Positions 17,909 through 26,845 of a DNA stretch of 64,000 bases are shown piece by piece (within the stretch, counting starts at the first letter, position 1; each line of letters opens with the position of its first letter). Origin of the DNA: JAFGDH01 sp964447525. Its GTDB lineage: Archaea > Aenigmatarchaeota > Aenigmatarchaeia > QMZP01 > QMZT01. Under the pieces are notes generated by a model. It was not told where the DNA came from. It worked only from the letters and a program-made list of their open reading frames with translations, and made no database searches. The DNA lies in the NCBI GenBank assembly GCA_964447525.1, contig CAYUSU010000001.1:1-64000 (forward strand), in the 5' to 3' direction. Both the position numbers and the translations under genes were made by a program.

Positions 17909-18490
17909 ATGGTGGATTTAATGATGAAAGATTTGAAAAAAGATGATTGGGCAATAACTCTGGATTTCCTGCCTCACGGGTATTACGGAATGCGTATATC
18001 ACAACCCGTTTCGCAGGTTCTGGGTGAGCAGTACTTTTCCTTACTTGAAGTTATAGTCAGGGAAGGTGTTTACCTCAAGGTAGGTCAGAGGGTATATATG
18101 GGGGACGGTAAGAGAGACGAGATTAAATTCATAAAAAAGAGAATCGATTTCAAGGATCTTACGGGCGGAGCAAAGGAAGAGGTTGAGGATATTATAAAAA
18201 ATATCGTCGAGAAAAATCAGAAGAAATTTCTGGACTTCTTCAATAAAGCAGGTCCCATAACAACACGATTGCATCAGCTGGAGCTGCTCCCGGGAATCGG
18301 AAAAAAACATCTATGGGCCATATTATCCGAGAAAAAGGAGAAAGAATTCGAATCATTTGATGATTTGAAAAATAGGGTTAGCATGCTTCCTGATCCTGAA
18401 AAGATGATAATAAAGAGGATAATGGAAGAACTGCAGGATATGGATAAATACAGGATATTTGTCCCCAAATTCGAGAAAACGCAGAGATGA
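17909..18490 (+). CDS. DUF655 nucleic-acid-binding protein
   Basis: A 193-aa archaeal DUF655 protein. An OB-like N-terminal half (DFLPHGYYGM start, VGQRVYMGDG) is followed by a helix-hairpin-helix region with LELLPGIGKKHLWAILSEK, a typical DNA/RNA-backbone binding motif. The family sits next to rpoF in many archaea, but its function is unknown. Here it may have its own promoter, CCTTTATAAAT near 17870. The ATG at 17909 or at 17921 could be the start. Confidence 0.85.
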   Translation: MVDLMMKDLKKDDWAITLDFLPHGYYGMRISQPVSQVLGEQYFSLLEVIVREGVYLKVGQRVYMGDGKRDEIKFIKKRIDFKDLTGGAKEEVEDIIKNIVEKNQKKFLDFFNKAGPITTRLHQLELLPGIGKKHLWAILSEKKEKEFESFDDLKNRVSMLPDPEKMIIKRIMEELQDMDKYRIFVPKFEKTQR

Positions 18491-18491
18491 T

Positions 18492-19979
18492 TTATTTCTT
18501 TATTTTTTTTAACAGCACATCCGGCTCTTTGTAATAATCAGAAATTATTCTTCCCACCTTGTCTATTTCATTTATGTTGTTTTTGACCATCCAGAGGAGT
18601 ATTCTTTTTTTCTCTGCCAAATTCTCCAATATTTCGTTGTCATTCATCCCTGAAAACAGTTTTATATCGCTCAGTACCCTTTGGGATTTGCTCCATTCTA
18701 TTATTTTATCGCTTGAAGGTACCCATTTATGTATAGTATTTAGTTCTATCTTCATCTCCTCCAGTCTGCCACCCGGAATGAGTTCTGTGATTTCAAAAAG
18801 CCTTCTTATGCCCTTTCTCCTGTCCCTGTGCATTACAGCAATCAGCTGGAGTGATGTTAAAAGTGACGTGGGGATGTTTAATGGGGGGTTAACCAGCCTC
18901 TTGAATGTCTCTTCTGCAGTGTTTGCGTGCATTGTGGAGTAAACGGAATGCCCCGTATTTATTGCTTCGAACAGGACCTCCGCTTCCTTGCTCCTTCTCA
19001 TTTCTCCCACTATAACCCTGTCAGGTCTCATTCTGAGCGCGTTTATCATCAGATCCAGCATCTTCACTTCACCCTTCCCTTCTATATTGGGTGGCCTGGT
19101 AGTCATGGGAACCCAGTGAAGGAAGTGCGGAAGTTGGATTTCTCTGGTATCTTCTATGCTTATCACCCTTTGCGTGGGCGGAATGAACATGCTCAAAACA
19201 TTAAGGAATGATGTTTTTCCCGAAGCCGTACCCCCGGTGCATACTATATTCATCTCGTATTGTATCGCAAGCCAAAGGAATGCCGCCACTTCCGCGGACA
19301 ATGTGTTTGCTTTTATGAAATCCGTTATTGTCCAGGGGGTTCTTGCAAATTTTCGTATAGTAAGGGTATTTCCCTTCGATGATATCGGAAACAGCGTGGC
19401 GTTTGCCCTGTCACCTGTTGTAAGGTAAGCGTCCATGAGTGGCTTGAGGTTTGTTATCTGTGTACCGACCCTTCTGCCTATCTGAGATGCATAATTATAA
19501 ATCAGTGCCTCATCTTTCAGTGTAATGTTTGTCTTAAGCCATCCGAACTGTCTGTGATATACCCATATGGGTTCCTTGGCGGAATTGATGACAATTTCCT
19601 CCAAATTTTGATCCTTTAGCATAAATTCAATCGATCCCAGCCCGAGGGATTCCTGCAGAAGAATTCCTACAAGTATCTCGTTGTCCCCCTTGGAAAGATG
19701 GGGAAGTTCTTTGCCGAGCATGGATTCGGCCTTCTCCTTGAATTTTTGCTTCATTTCCGTCATTTCTTCGGGGTTGAGTATCTCTTCCGTCTTGAACGTT
19801 AACTGTGTGACTATCTCCTCCCTGATGGCATCCAGAACGGCCCTGGTGGCCTGCTCTATTTTAGGATATTTTACCCCGTATATCGGAACATATTCCTTTT
19901 CTTTGTGGGATATTTTCACATTCGCTTTCACACCTTCCGAATCTATGGTATATTTCTGCAAAATCGGATCTTCTTTCAT
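18492..19979 (-). CDS. tadA: Type II/IV secretion-family ATPase (TadA/FlaI-like)
   Basis: This 495-aa hexameric assembly ATPase powers pilus-like filaments. An N-terminal domain (residues 1-220) precedes a RecA-like core with Walker A GGTASGKTS (about 246-254). The Asp box (ISIEDTREIQL), Walker B region around RPDRVIVGEMR and the His box STMHANTAEETFKRL are all present. It is last in an operon with the 338-aa wHTH/TM protein (four-base overlap) and the 399-aa pilin-like protein. The most likely platform proteins are the T2SSF pair at 12196-13931. Confidence 0.92.
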   Translation of the reverse strand: MKEDPILQKYTIDSEGVKANVKISHKEKEYVPIYGVKYPKIEQATRAVLDAIREEIVTQLTFKTEEILNPEEMTEMKQKFKEKAESMLGKELPHLSKGDNEILVGILLQESLGLGSIEFMLKDQNLEEIVINSAKEPIWVYHRQFGWLKTNITLKDEALIYNYASQIGRRVGTQITNLKPLMDAYLTTGDRANATLFPISSKGNTLTIRKFARTPWTITDFIKANTLSAEVAAFLWLAIQYEMNIVCTGGTASGKTSFLNVLSMFIPPTQRVISIEDTREIQLPHFLHWVPMTTRPPNIEGKGEVKMLDLMINALRMRPDRVIVGEMRRSKEAEVLFEAINTGHSVYSTMHANTAEETFKRLVNPPLNIPTSLLTSLQLIAVMHRDRRKGIRRLFEITELIPGGRLEEMKIELNTIHKWVPSSDKIIEWSKSQRVLSDIKLFSGMNDNEILENLAEKKRILLWMVKNNINEIDKVGRIISDYYKEPDVLLKKIKK

Positions 19980-20992
19980 TTTTTACCACTCTTCCCCTTC
20001 ATTTTTTCAGGCTTCTTTTTGTGCGTTTTGTTTTTCCTGCGCTTTCTGATGACCTTCACGAGAACTATCAGCACTATTAAAATTATTACACCTGCGGCTA
20101 AATAAATTTCCTTCCCGGAGATCAGATAGCGTATGTAATGTATGTTTATTGAACTGAAAATGTCGGTAATGTTTTGCGGCAGTCTACCAGTGTAATATAA
20201 TACGAAAAGGAAGAAAGCGAGTATTATGACCACATTCATGACAATCGGTTTTTTGCCATTTTTTCTCTTTCCCTTTACCCCTCCCTTCTTCTCTCCTTCT
20301 TTTATTTTTGCTTCCGGCTTGTATTTTCTCAGTATAAGGCAGGGATCTCCGAAGGGGGGATAATGTAAAATAATAAGCTCATGATTTTCTAGTATCCTTC
20401 CCCACTCCTCTATTTTTTCCCTATCGACCTTGAACTTCTTCGCGGCCGCTTTAACATTCACCATTCCATTCTTGGTCACCATTTTGTATAGCATGTCTAT
20501 ATCTGTTTCTATATAACCTTCGTGTATGTGAGCCTTTTCCCCGTCTGACTTTTTCAGGCCGAGTTTTTTTGGAATCTTTAGTATCTTTTTCAGCTTATGT
20601 ATTTTGCCCTTTTTTTCGTGCCCCTTTTTCTTAACTTTTATTTTTTTCTCGGCCACCCCCCTTTTTACCTTGGGTTTCTTTACTGCATTCTTCTTAACCT
20701 TTGACCTTTTCACTACTTTCTTTTTAATGAGCGATTTCTTAACTTTCGGTATCTTTTTCTTGAGGTTTGTTATCGTTCGGTAAACAGAAACATAATCATC
20801 CAGATCCATTTTCGGTTTCATTTTTTTGTAATATGTAAGAAGATCCTTGTATAATTTTCCCGCATCTTCGCTTTTGCCCTTGTTTATCTTGCTTTCAATC
20901 TCTTTAGATAAACTAACTATCCTTTTTGAGACATCGCTTTTTTTTACAGAATTCTCTTTTCCCGTCCTTTTTGGATTCTTTTTAACTGCCAT
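19976..20992 (-). CDS. Lys-rich protein with winged-helix-like domain and two membrane helices
   Basis: The 338-aa protein begins with a highly basic coiled-coil-like region (residues 1-150, dense KK/KV tracts). A compact domain around residues 160-225 looks like a winged helix (DMLYKMVTKNGMVNVKAAAKKFKVDREKIEEW, in parts). Two transmembrane helices follow at about 253-270 and 295-315, and the tail is again basic. Overlap with the ATPase gene (ATGA) and position after the pilin-like gene place it in the pilus assembly operon. A cytoplasmic adaptor linking the ATPase to the membrane is inferred; no known function was recognised. Confidence 0.6.
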   Translation of the reverse strand: MAVKKNPKRTGKENSVKKSDVSKRIVSLSKEIESKINKGKSEDAGKLYKDLLTYYKKMKPKMDLDDYVSVYRTITNLKKKIPKVKKSLIKKKVVKRSKVKKNAVKKPKVKRGVAEKKIKVKKKGHEKKGKIHKLKKILKIPKKLGLKKSDGEKAHIHEGYIETDIDMLYKMVTKNGMVNVKAAAKKFKVDREKIEEWGRILENHELIILHYPPFGDPCLILRKYKPEAKIKEGEKKGGVKGKRKNGKKPIVMNVVIILAFFLFVLYYTGRLPQNITDIFSSINIHYIRYLISGKEIYLAAGVIILIVLIVLVKVIRKRRKNKTHKKKPEKMKGKSGKK

Positions 20993-20993
20993 T

Positions 20994-22193
20994 TCACCCC
21001 TCGTACAATTCGATTAATCCGTACTTTATAGCCATTGTTTGATTTACCTTAAACCAGCTTTGCAGACCCCTTACAGTGTATCCAATATAGTCTTGTTCAG
21101 AGAAATATAAATAACACAGTGAGACCTGATTTTCCTTTATCGGAATACTGTATGTTTCCAGATCTCTGGCGTTGATGAAAGTTTCCAGTGAATTATGTGA
21201 AGAAGAAAGATTACCTTCCAATCTTTCCAGATAATTCGGTCCTGATCCTGGTATGTAATAACCTTCATCCAGTTCATCCCTCAGCGGTAGATGCCATACA
21301 GCGCCTGTCTCGTTGTCGATGTATATCTCGTTGTAACCGATGGTGTTAACCGTTGAGTTAATTATTTCGAGTGCGCTGGTATTTCCTGTCACGAAACAAT
21401 TCATTGAACCGGACAGGTTAACAGAATCCTCAATAACCATACCATTGAAACACTCCAAGCTAACGCCGGATGTGTTGTCGGCAACGAGTATTTTAGAATC
21501 ACAACTCATTTTGTCGAATGTGATTTCCCCTGTACATGATCCCTCCGAATAGGAACCCGTTACGATCTTTTTTGCTCTATAACCGTATGGTGACATTTGT
21601 ATGGATCTCGTTATAAGACCATTCGTGTTAAGCGGGAATAGAGGATCTTCTATATTTTCCAAAGGAATGTCAGCGTAATTATAAACGTTCAGTCTTTCCA
21701 TTTTTGCAATGTCATTATTATCTGCCACGGAAATGTTGAAGTTCACGCCAGCCCTTAAATGGAAGCCGTCATAATTGAATATTGAAATATTGGAATGGTT
21801 CATGCTCACTATGAAATTCACAGGTATTGACAGAATCTTGGAAGTCCAATTCGATATGGTATTGTTCACCATTATCATGCTTTCGTTCCCGTTGAGCGTT
21901 CCGTTCTCCATCATCTCCATCAGACTTTCCGCGGAATCGTTATATGCTGATCCGTTCAGGATGATTTTGTCGCTTAATCCTATCAGCGCCCTTTTCCCCG
22001 ATGTCAGAAGAGCGCGTTCGAAATCCTTTTCGATATTTCTTTCCGTTTGGTGTACCTGATCAGAAATTATTCTTTCGAATATCTCAGGGCCTCTGGTCTG
22101 TGAAAGAACGTATTGAGTGACAAAAAGTGTTGTAGGAATTATTATCAATATGGCTATTACCGAATAAAACTGACCCCTTCTCCCAGATTTCAT
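20994..22193 (-). CDS. Pilin-like secreted protein with N-terminal membrane anchor
   Basis: A 399-aa protein. A short basic leader (KSGRRGQF) is followed by a hydrophobic stretch from about residue 9 to 30, as in class III pilins or pseudopilins. The remainder is extracellular, rich in Asn/Ser with many N-glycosylation sequons (NxS/T), and beta-rich. It has several cysteines around residues 215-270. It starts the operon with the wHTH/TM protein and the secretion ATPase, one base apart, so it is probably a minor subunit or tip protein. It is divergent from the DNA ligase gene. Confidence 0.6.
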   Translation of the reverse strand: MKSGRRGQFYSVIAILIIIPTTLFVTQYVLSQTRGPEIFERIISDQVHQTERNIEKDFERALLTSGKRALIGLSDKIILNGSAYNDSAESLMEMMENGTLNGNESMIMVNNTISNWTSKILSIPVNFIVSMNHSNISIFNYDGFHLRAGVNFNISVADNNDIAKMERLNVYNYADIPLENIEDPLFPLNTNGLITRSIQMSPYGYRAKKIVTGSYSEGSCTGEITFDKMSCDSKILVADNTSGVSLECFNGMVIEDSVNLSGSMNCFVTGNTSALEIINSTVNTIGYNEIYIDNETGAVWHLPLRDELDEGYYIPGSGPNYLERLEGNLSSSHNSLETFINARDLETYSIPIKENQVSLCYLYFSEQDYIGYTVRGLQSWFKVNQTMAIKYGLIELYEG

Positions 22194-22270
22194 ATAATTA
22201 ACTTTGGATATTTTTCTTAATTAAGATTCGAGCTTTCTATAAATAAAAAAATTCCTTCCAAATATTAACC

Positions 22271-24001
22271 ATGTTATACAAAAATCTGGTTGAATTGTAC
22301 GAATCCCTAGAGAATACACCATCCAGACTGGATAAGGTGGAGATGATTTCAGGATTTCTAAAGGAGACTGAAACAGAAGAGCTCCCAATGATAACGTTGC
22401 TCATCAGAGGTAAGGTTTTCCCGTCTTATTCCGACGAAGAAATAGGTATAGCGGACAAGATAGCTATAAAGGTAATATCCATATCCACTGGATTCCCGGA
22501 AAATGAAGTTGTTAAACACATAAACGATACGGGTGATCTGGGACAAACCTGCGAAGATCTCATGTCCAAGAGAAAACAGTTGACTCTTGGAACGATGTCA
22601 CTTTCAGTCAATAAGGTTTTCGAGAATCTACAAAAACTGGCATCTATGGAAGGGAAGGGTTCCCAGGAAGTTAAGATGAGTCTGATCAAGGAACTGATAA
22701 CACATTCCTCCCCTTCGGAGTCTAAATACATAATCAGAACTTCAATCAATGAGCTTAGAATAGGGGTCGCTGAAGGTGTGTTGAGGGACTCGATCGCATC
22801 TGCATTCCTTGAAACCGAGACTATGGAGAAGAAAAAAGAATCCATGTCTGCAGTTGAATGGGCATGGTTTTTGAATCCGGATTACGGAAAAATAGCAAAG
22901 ATAGCAAAAACAAAAGGAATCGAAGGACTGAGGAAAGTCAATGTGGAAGTCGGGAGACCGTATCATGTCCTTTTATCGGAGAAATCCCCGGGCCTTAAAG
23001 AAGCGATGGAATCATACGAAAAAATAGCATTGGAATTCAAGTATGACGGTGCCAGAATAGTTATACATAAAAAGGGGAATAAATTATGGTTCTATACCAG
23101 AAGTCTTGAAAATGTTACCAGACAATTCCCGGAACTTCGTGAATTCGTCATGAAATCCGTTGACGCGGAAGACTGTATAATAGAGGGTGAGATGCTCGGT
23201 TTCGACAAGAAAACGGGTAAGCCCATGCCCTTCCAGTTCCTTTCCCAGCGAATAAAAAGGAAGTATGAAATCGAGAGAATGGTCGACGAGATTCCCATAC
23301 AGGTAAAAATCTTCGATATTGTTTATATTGACGGTGAAGAACTTTTTGACAAGAAACTTTCAGAAAGATGGTCAATTCTCAAGAAAGTAATAAAGCCATT
23401 GGGAGGTAAATTCGATCTGGCCGAACACATGGAAACAAATGACCTTCAAAAAGCGGAAGAATTCTACAGTGAATCCTTGCAATCTGGTCAGGAAGGCCTT
23501 ATTGTTAAGAATCTGGATGCATGCTACCATCCAGGTAGAAGGGTAGCCGGTGGATGGCTGAAAGTAAAGCCCATAATGGAAACACTGGATCTGGTCATCA
23601 CGGGAGGTACTTGGGGTACCGGAAAAAGAGCAACGTGGATGGGATCATTCGTCCTGTCCTGTAGGCGTGGGGATAAATTTCTGGAATGTGGCATGATGGG
23701 TACCGGGATAAAAGAGAAAATAACGAATGAAGGCGACACAACATTTGAACACCTCACAGAAATACTGAAACCCTACATAGAAAAAGAAGACGGGAACGAA
23801 ATAAAAATAAAACCTAATATAGTCGTGGAAGTTGCCTACGAGGAAATTCAAAAATCCCCTAATTACTCCTCTGGTTATGCTCTTAGGTTTCCAAGGCTCG
23901 TCCGTCTCAGAAATCTGGAGAAAAAGTCGGAAAACGCTGATAATTTGGAAAGGATAGAACATCTCTATGAAATGCAAAAGGGGCGCTCAAAACTTGGATA
24001 A
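22271..24001 (+). CDS. lig: ATP-dependent DNA ligase
   Basis: This 576-aa replicative ligase is of the archaeal/eukaryotic LigI type. A DNA-binding domain (residues 1-220) precedes the nucleotidyltransferase core. Adenylated Lys257 lies in EFKYDGAR, with motif III (IEGEMLGFD), motif IV (EGLIVK) and motif V (GGWLKVKP) all visible. A C-terminal OB domain runs from about residue 430. Full length and all motifs indicate an active enzyme that seals Okazaki fragments. It stands alone on the plus strand. Confidence 0.96.
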   Translation: MLYKNLVELYESLENTPSRLDKVEMISGFLKETETEELPMITLLIRGKVFPSYSDEEIGIADKIAIKVISISTGFPENEVVKHINDTGDLGQTCEDLMSKRKQLTLGTMSLSVNKVFENLQKLASMEGKGSQEVKMSLIKELITHSSPSESKYIIRTSINELRIGVAEGVLRDSIASAFLETETMEKKKESMSAVEWAWFLNPDYGKIAKIAKTKGIEGLRKVNVEVGRPYHVLLSEKSPGLKEAMESYEKIALEFKYDGARIVIHKKGNKLWFYTRSLENVTRQFPELREFVMKSVDAEDCIIEGEMLGFDKKTGKPMPFQFLSQRIKRKYEIERMVDEIPIQVKIFDIVYIDGEELFDKKLSERWSILKKVIKPLGGKFDLAEHMETNDLQKAEEFYSESLQSGQEGLIVKNLDACYHPGRRVAGGWLKVKPIMETLDLVITGGTWGTGKRATWMGSFVLSCRRGDKFLECGMMGTGIKEKITNEGDTTFEHLTEILKPYIEKEDGNEIKIKPNIVVEVAYEEIQKSPNYSSGYALRFPRLVRLRNLEKKSENADNLERIEHLYEMQKGRSKLG

Positions 24002-24006
24002 ATGTG

Positions 24007-24057
24007 GAACATTCGGGAACATTTTGTTACACACGGGAACACGTAACGTTTAAAAAG
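24007..24057 (+). promoter_or_regulatory. Repeated CGGGAACA motif and TATA-like box
   Basis: GAACATTCG (24007-24015), CGGGAACA (24014-24021 and again 24034-24041) and GTTTAAAAAG (24048-24057) lie between the ligase stop and the TrmB-type gene. The same words occur in the same order at 29-57. A second TATA-like box, TTTATAAAT near 24147, is better placed for the downstream gene. The distal motif may therefore serve an unannotated transcript or act as an operator. Confidence 0.35.
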
Positions 24058-24197
24058 ATAAAAAAACATAATCACTAATAGGTAGCAAAAGACTTATAAA
24101 ACTTATGATATAATAATTATAATCGTTGAGTCAGAAAAACTGGAAAATTTATAAATACGAGAGTTTAAAGATAAACATAAATAAAGAGGGATAAAAT

Positions 24198-24983
24198 ATG
24201 GTTGCAACCACAAAAGCATTAGATGCATTGAAGAGTATAGGACTGAATTTGTATGAAAGAAAGATTTTTGTAGCACTTTTGGCTAGGGGTGTCGCTACAG
24301 CAGGTGAACTTTCTCAGATAGCAAATGTTCCAAGATCTCGTTCTTACGACATTCTTGAAAGCCTGGCAGGAAAGGGTTTTGTCGTTGTTCAGCCTTCTAA
24401 ACCAATCAGATATGTCGCTCTGGCACCCAAAGATGCCTTGGAAAGAACAAAAGGCAACCTCAAAAATACTTACGAAGAGATGGTTGGCAGAATAAATGAA
24501 TTAAGTAATTCCAAGATATCAGAGGAGTTGGAGATGATATACAAAGATGGCATGAATTTAGTCCAGCCTTTCGAAATGACAGGGACAATCAAGGGAAGAC
24601 ATTCGATAAACCAGCATCTGAATTCCTTGTTCAAAAAAGCAACAAAAGAAATCAAGATAATCACAACCGATGACGGGATGAACGAACTCTATGCAAATCA
24701 CTATAATTCTCTTAAGAGATTAGTGAAAAGGGGAGTTAAGCTTAAGATCCTGGCTCCGGTCAGTGAAACAGTGCCAGTCAAAGCATTTTCAGAGATAGCC
24801 GAAGTCAAGAACATAAAGAAACCGCTCAACAGGTTATATTCGATAGACGACAAACATGTCGTGTTCTCGCTTACGGACGACAAAAAGGTTCATCACACAC
24901 AGGATGTCGCGTTCTGGGCACAATCTCAGCACGCAGTGAAGAATCTTGCAGATCCATTCTTTGGCTTTGCTTGGACGGCTTGA
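24198..24983 (+). CDS. TrmB-family transcriptional regulator
   Basis: A 261-aa protein with an N-terminal winged helix (ALKSIGLNLYERKIF to GFVVVQPSKP, residues 8-70) typical of TrmB. A short coiled coil and a C-terminal PLD-like/sensor domain (from about residue 110) with SINQHLNSLFKKA and an IKIITTDDGM strand follow. TrmB proteins in archaea commonly sense sugars, and some act as global regulators. The intergenic region upstream is almost 200 bases and has repeated motifs, consistent with self-regulation. A hairpin terminator follows the gene. Confidence 0.88.
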   Translation: MVATTKALDALKSIGLNLYERKIFVALLARGVATAGELSQIANVPRSRSYDILESLAGKGFVVVQPSKPIRYVALAPKDALERTKGNLKNTYEEMVGRINELSNSKISEELEMIYKDGMNLVQPFEMTGTIKGRHSINQHLNSLFKKATKEIKIITTDDGMNELYANHYNSLKRLVKRGVKLKILAPVSETVPVKAFSEIAEVKNIKKPLNRLYSIDDKHVVFSLTDDKKVHHTQDVAFWAQSQHAVKNLADPFFGFAWTA

Positions 24984-25010
24984 ACAAAAATCAGTCCTTT
25001 GGAAGATGGA

Positions 25011-25033
25011 GGAATAATAAAGAATATTATTCC
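25011..25033. terminator. Bidirectional hairpin between convergent genes
   Basis: Perfect 9-base arms GGAATAATA (25011-25019) and TATTATTCC (25025-25033) with a five-base loop lie between the TrmB-type gene and the stop codon of the 603-aa gene on the other strand. Position and symmetry suit a shared terminator, although archaeal termination depends mainly on U-tracts. Confidence 0.5.
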
Positions 25034-26845
25034 CTATCTTAATTCTTCCTTTCTAAATTCTTTTTGTTTACCTTTCTTAGTCGCTGCTGAAGAAAGGAAG
25101 CCCCATTCTTCTTCCGGTACCTCCAGAAGATCCTTCAGCGGCTCAAAACGATGGTCCATCATTATCTGTCGCTGACGTTCCACATCCCCGGCGGTCATCT
25201 TCAGGCCATAAAAATCCATAGGGAGGTCGTCAGGTTTAATATCCTTCTCTAGGAGTTTTGCCATTATTTTGAGAGCATCTACTGCCTGTTTGAACGGATC
25301 TTCCCCACCACCCCTCTCGAAAATCAGATATACCGGATGGGTCTTCCCCAATCCGCTCCTTCTCATGTAATAAAGACATTTGTAAAGCTTCAGGTCACCG
25401 AGTTCGATAGGATAATGCGAATGAAGCGGGTTGGGTGTGTTGGAATGGATCGAAATTATGTATTTTCCGAAATCCTTGATTTTTTTTGTGAGATCGTCAA
25501 GCACTTCCACCGGATCCAGACCCTGGGTGGCCATGTGTTCGAAATCCATTGTTATGAATATTCTATCCGTTTTCAGGGTTTTCCGGATGGTCTTTATGGT
25601 GGCGTATAGCTGTTTTGGGTGATATAACATATACAATCCGGCGTATTTCGGGTCCCTGGCGTCCGGAATCTCAAATGTTAGCTTGAGCTCTTTCGCGTAC
25701 TTTACGAGCTCCGGTTTGTCTTTCAACTCCTTCTTTATGTAGTCTCCCTCCAGCCATATCAGTATCTTCTTTATGTGACCTTCCAGGAACTTCGCACCGC
25801 ACGCGGCGTAATAAAACTCCTTGAATATCCTGTCATTGTTGTCCTCGGCTCTCTTCCATGCTTTGTCAAGCCACAAAAAATCATCATAATCGAGTCCGTA
25901 TTCATCGACTACCTTTTCCTTGTAAATTTCCACCATCGCTTTCCAGATGGGATCTTTCTTGTAAAAAAGGTAATGCGACATGATCTTGTAGGCATCGCTC
26001 AGACGTCCGTAAGTCTTGACATTCCAGTCCCTTACATCGGGATTATCGCTCGCCAGCTTGTCCTTGACGATCTTTGCCATGTATTTTCTGGCTTGTTGGG
26101 ATTCCTTGACGCCTAAATTTTTGGATATCTTTTCGCTTTCGTTATTGATGAAATTCTTCAGTTTTTTTATTTCCTCTGTGAGTTCCTCTTCGGTTATTTC
26201 CCCGGTTTTTAACCGTAGTTGCAGTTCAGCATCCTTTCTCTGTGCAATGTCATTCAGCCGGTCCGTTCCCCTTTTCTCCTCTATCCTTATCTCCGAATGA
26301 GCCGTCTGGGCAGCTTCTACCCTTTCCTCTTCATCCATTATTTGCCCCGGGTATCTCCCTTCCCCCAGTTCCCACATGTGCTGGATGAACCAGTCCCTGA
26401 GTTTGGAATTTTCGTGCATGATCTCTGAGATGAATTTCCCCTCGTGGTCGCACATGGTGATCTCCAGTTTGGTACCTACATATGTAAGCATCTCTACCCA
26501 GAAATGGAGGCATGAGTGAAATAATGAATATTTGCAGCCGGAATTGACTGCAGAACGGATGGATTTCTGCATGTGATCATAAGCGTCCCTCCAGTCCGAC
26601 CTTTCGGGAATGGTAACCGGGACGGTGAGTGAACCGTGAAATAAAAGATCAATACCCTGCTTTTCCGCTATGTATCTTACTTCCTTTCCGTCTGTATAAT
26701 CTATCTCGTGCGGAACGTCTCCGGAAATTTCTATAACATTCGCCCCTCTGGTGAGACCGTAACCTATCTTTTTCACGATAGTGGCAAGTTCCTCCGCCCT
26801 CGCCACGTAATACAGTCCCGTGGTCACTCCAACATTCAAAGACAT
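25034..26845 (-). CDS. Unknown 603-aa protein: AP-endonuclease/xylose-isomerase-like TIM barrel with helical insertion
   Basis: The N-terminal 145 and C-terminal 240 residues look like two halves of a sugar-isomerase/endonuclease IV-type TIM barrel, interrupted by about 210 mainly helical, charged residues. Candidate metal ligands in the expected strand ends are Glu39 (VIEISGD), His70 (LLFHGSL), a Glu in LTFEIPDARD, Asp434/His437 (MDFEH), His in IISIHSN and Glu in LIFERGGG. It starts directly at the stop of the 573-aa gene, so the two are probably co-translated. Substrate is unknown: a nucleic acid abasic site or a sugar phosphate are both possible. The fold assignment is by eye. Confidence 0.55.
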   Translation of the reverse strand: MSLNVGVTTGLYYVARAEELATIVKKIGYGLTRGANVIEISGDVPHEIDYTDGKEVRYIAEKQGIDLLFHGSLTVPVTIPERSDWRDAYDHMQKSIRSAVNSGCKYSLFHSCLHFWVEMLTYVGTKLEITMCDHEGKFISEIMHENSKLRDWFIQHMWELGEGRYPGQIMDEEERVEAAQTAHSEIRIEEKRGTDRLNDIAQRKDAELQLRLKTGEITEEELTEEIKKLKNFINNESEKISKNLGVKESQQARKYMAKIVKDKLASDNPDVRDWNVKTYGRLSDAYKIMSHYLFYKKDPIWKAMVEIYKEKVVDEYGLDYDDFLWLDKAWKRAEDNNDRIFKEFYYAACGAKFLEGHIKKILIWLEGDYIKKELKDKPELVKYAKELKLTFEIPDARDPKYAGLYMLYHPKQLYATIKTIRKTLKTDRIFITMDFEHMATQGLDPVEVLDDLTKKIKDFGKYIISIHSNTPNPLHSHYPIELGDLKLYKCLYYMRRSGLGKTHPVYLIFERGGGEDPFKQAVDALKIMAKLLEKDIKPDDLPMDFYGLKMTAGDVERQRQIMMDHRFEPLKDLLEVPEEEWGFLSSAATKKGKQKEFRKEELR

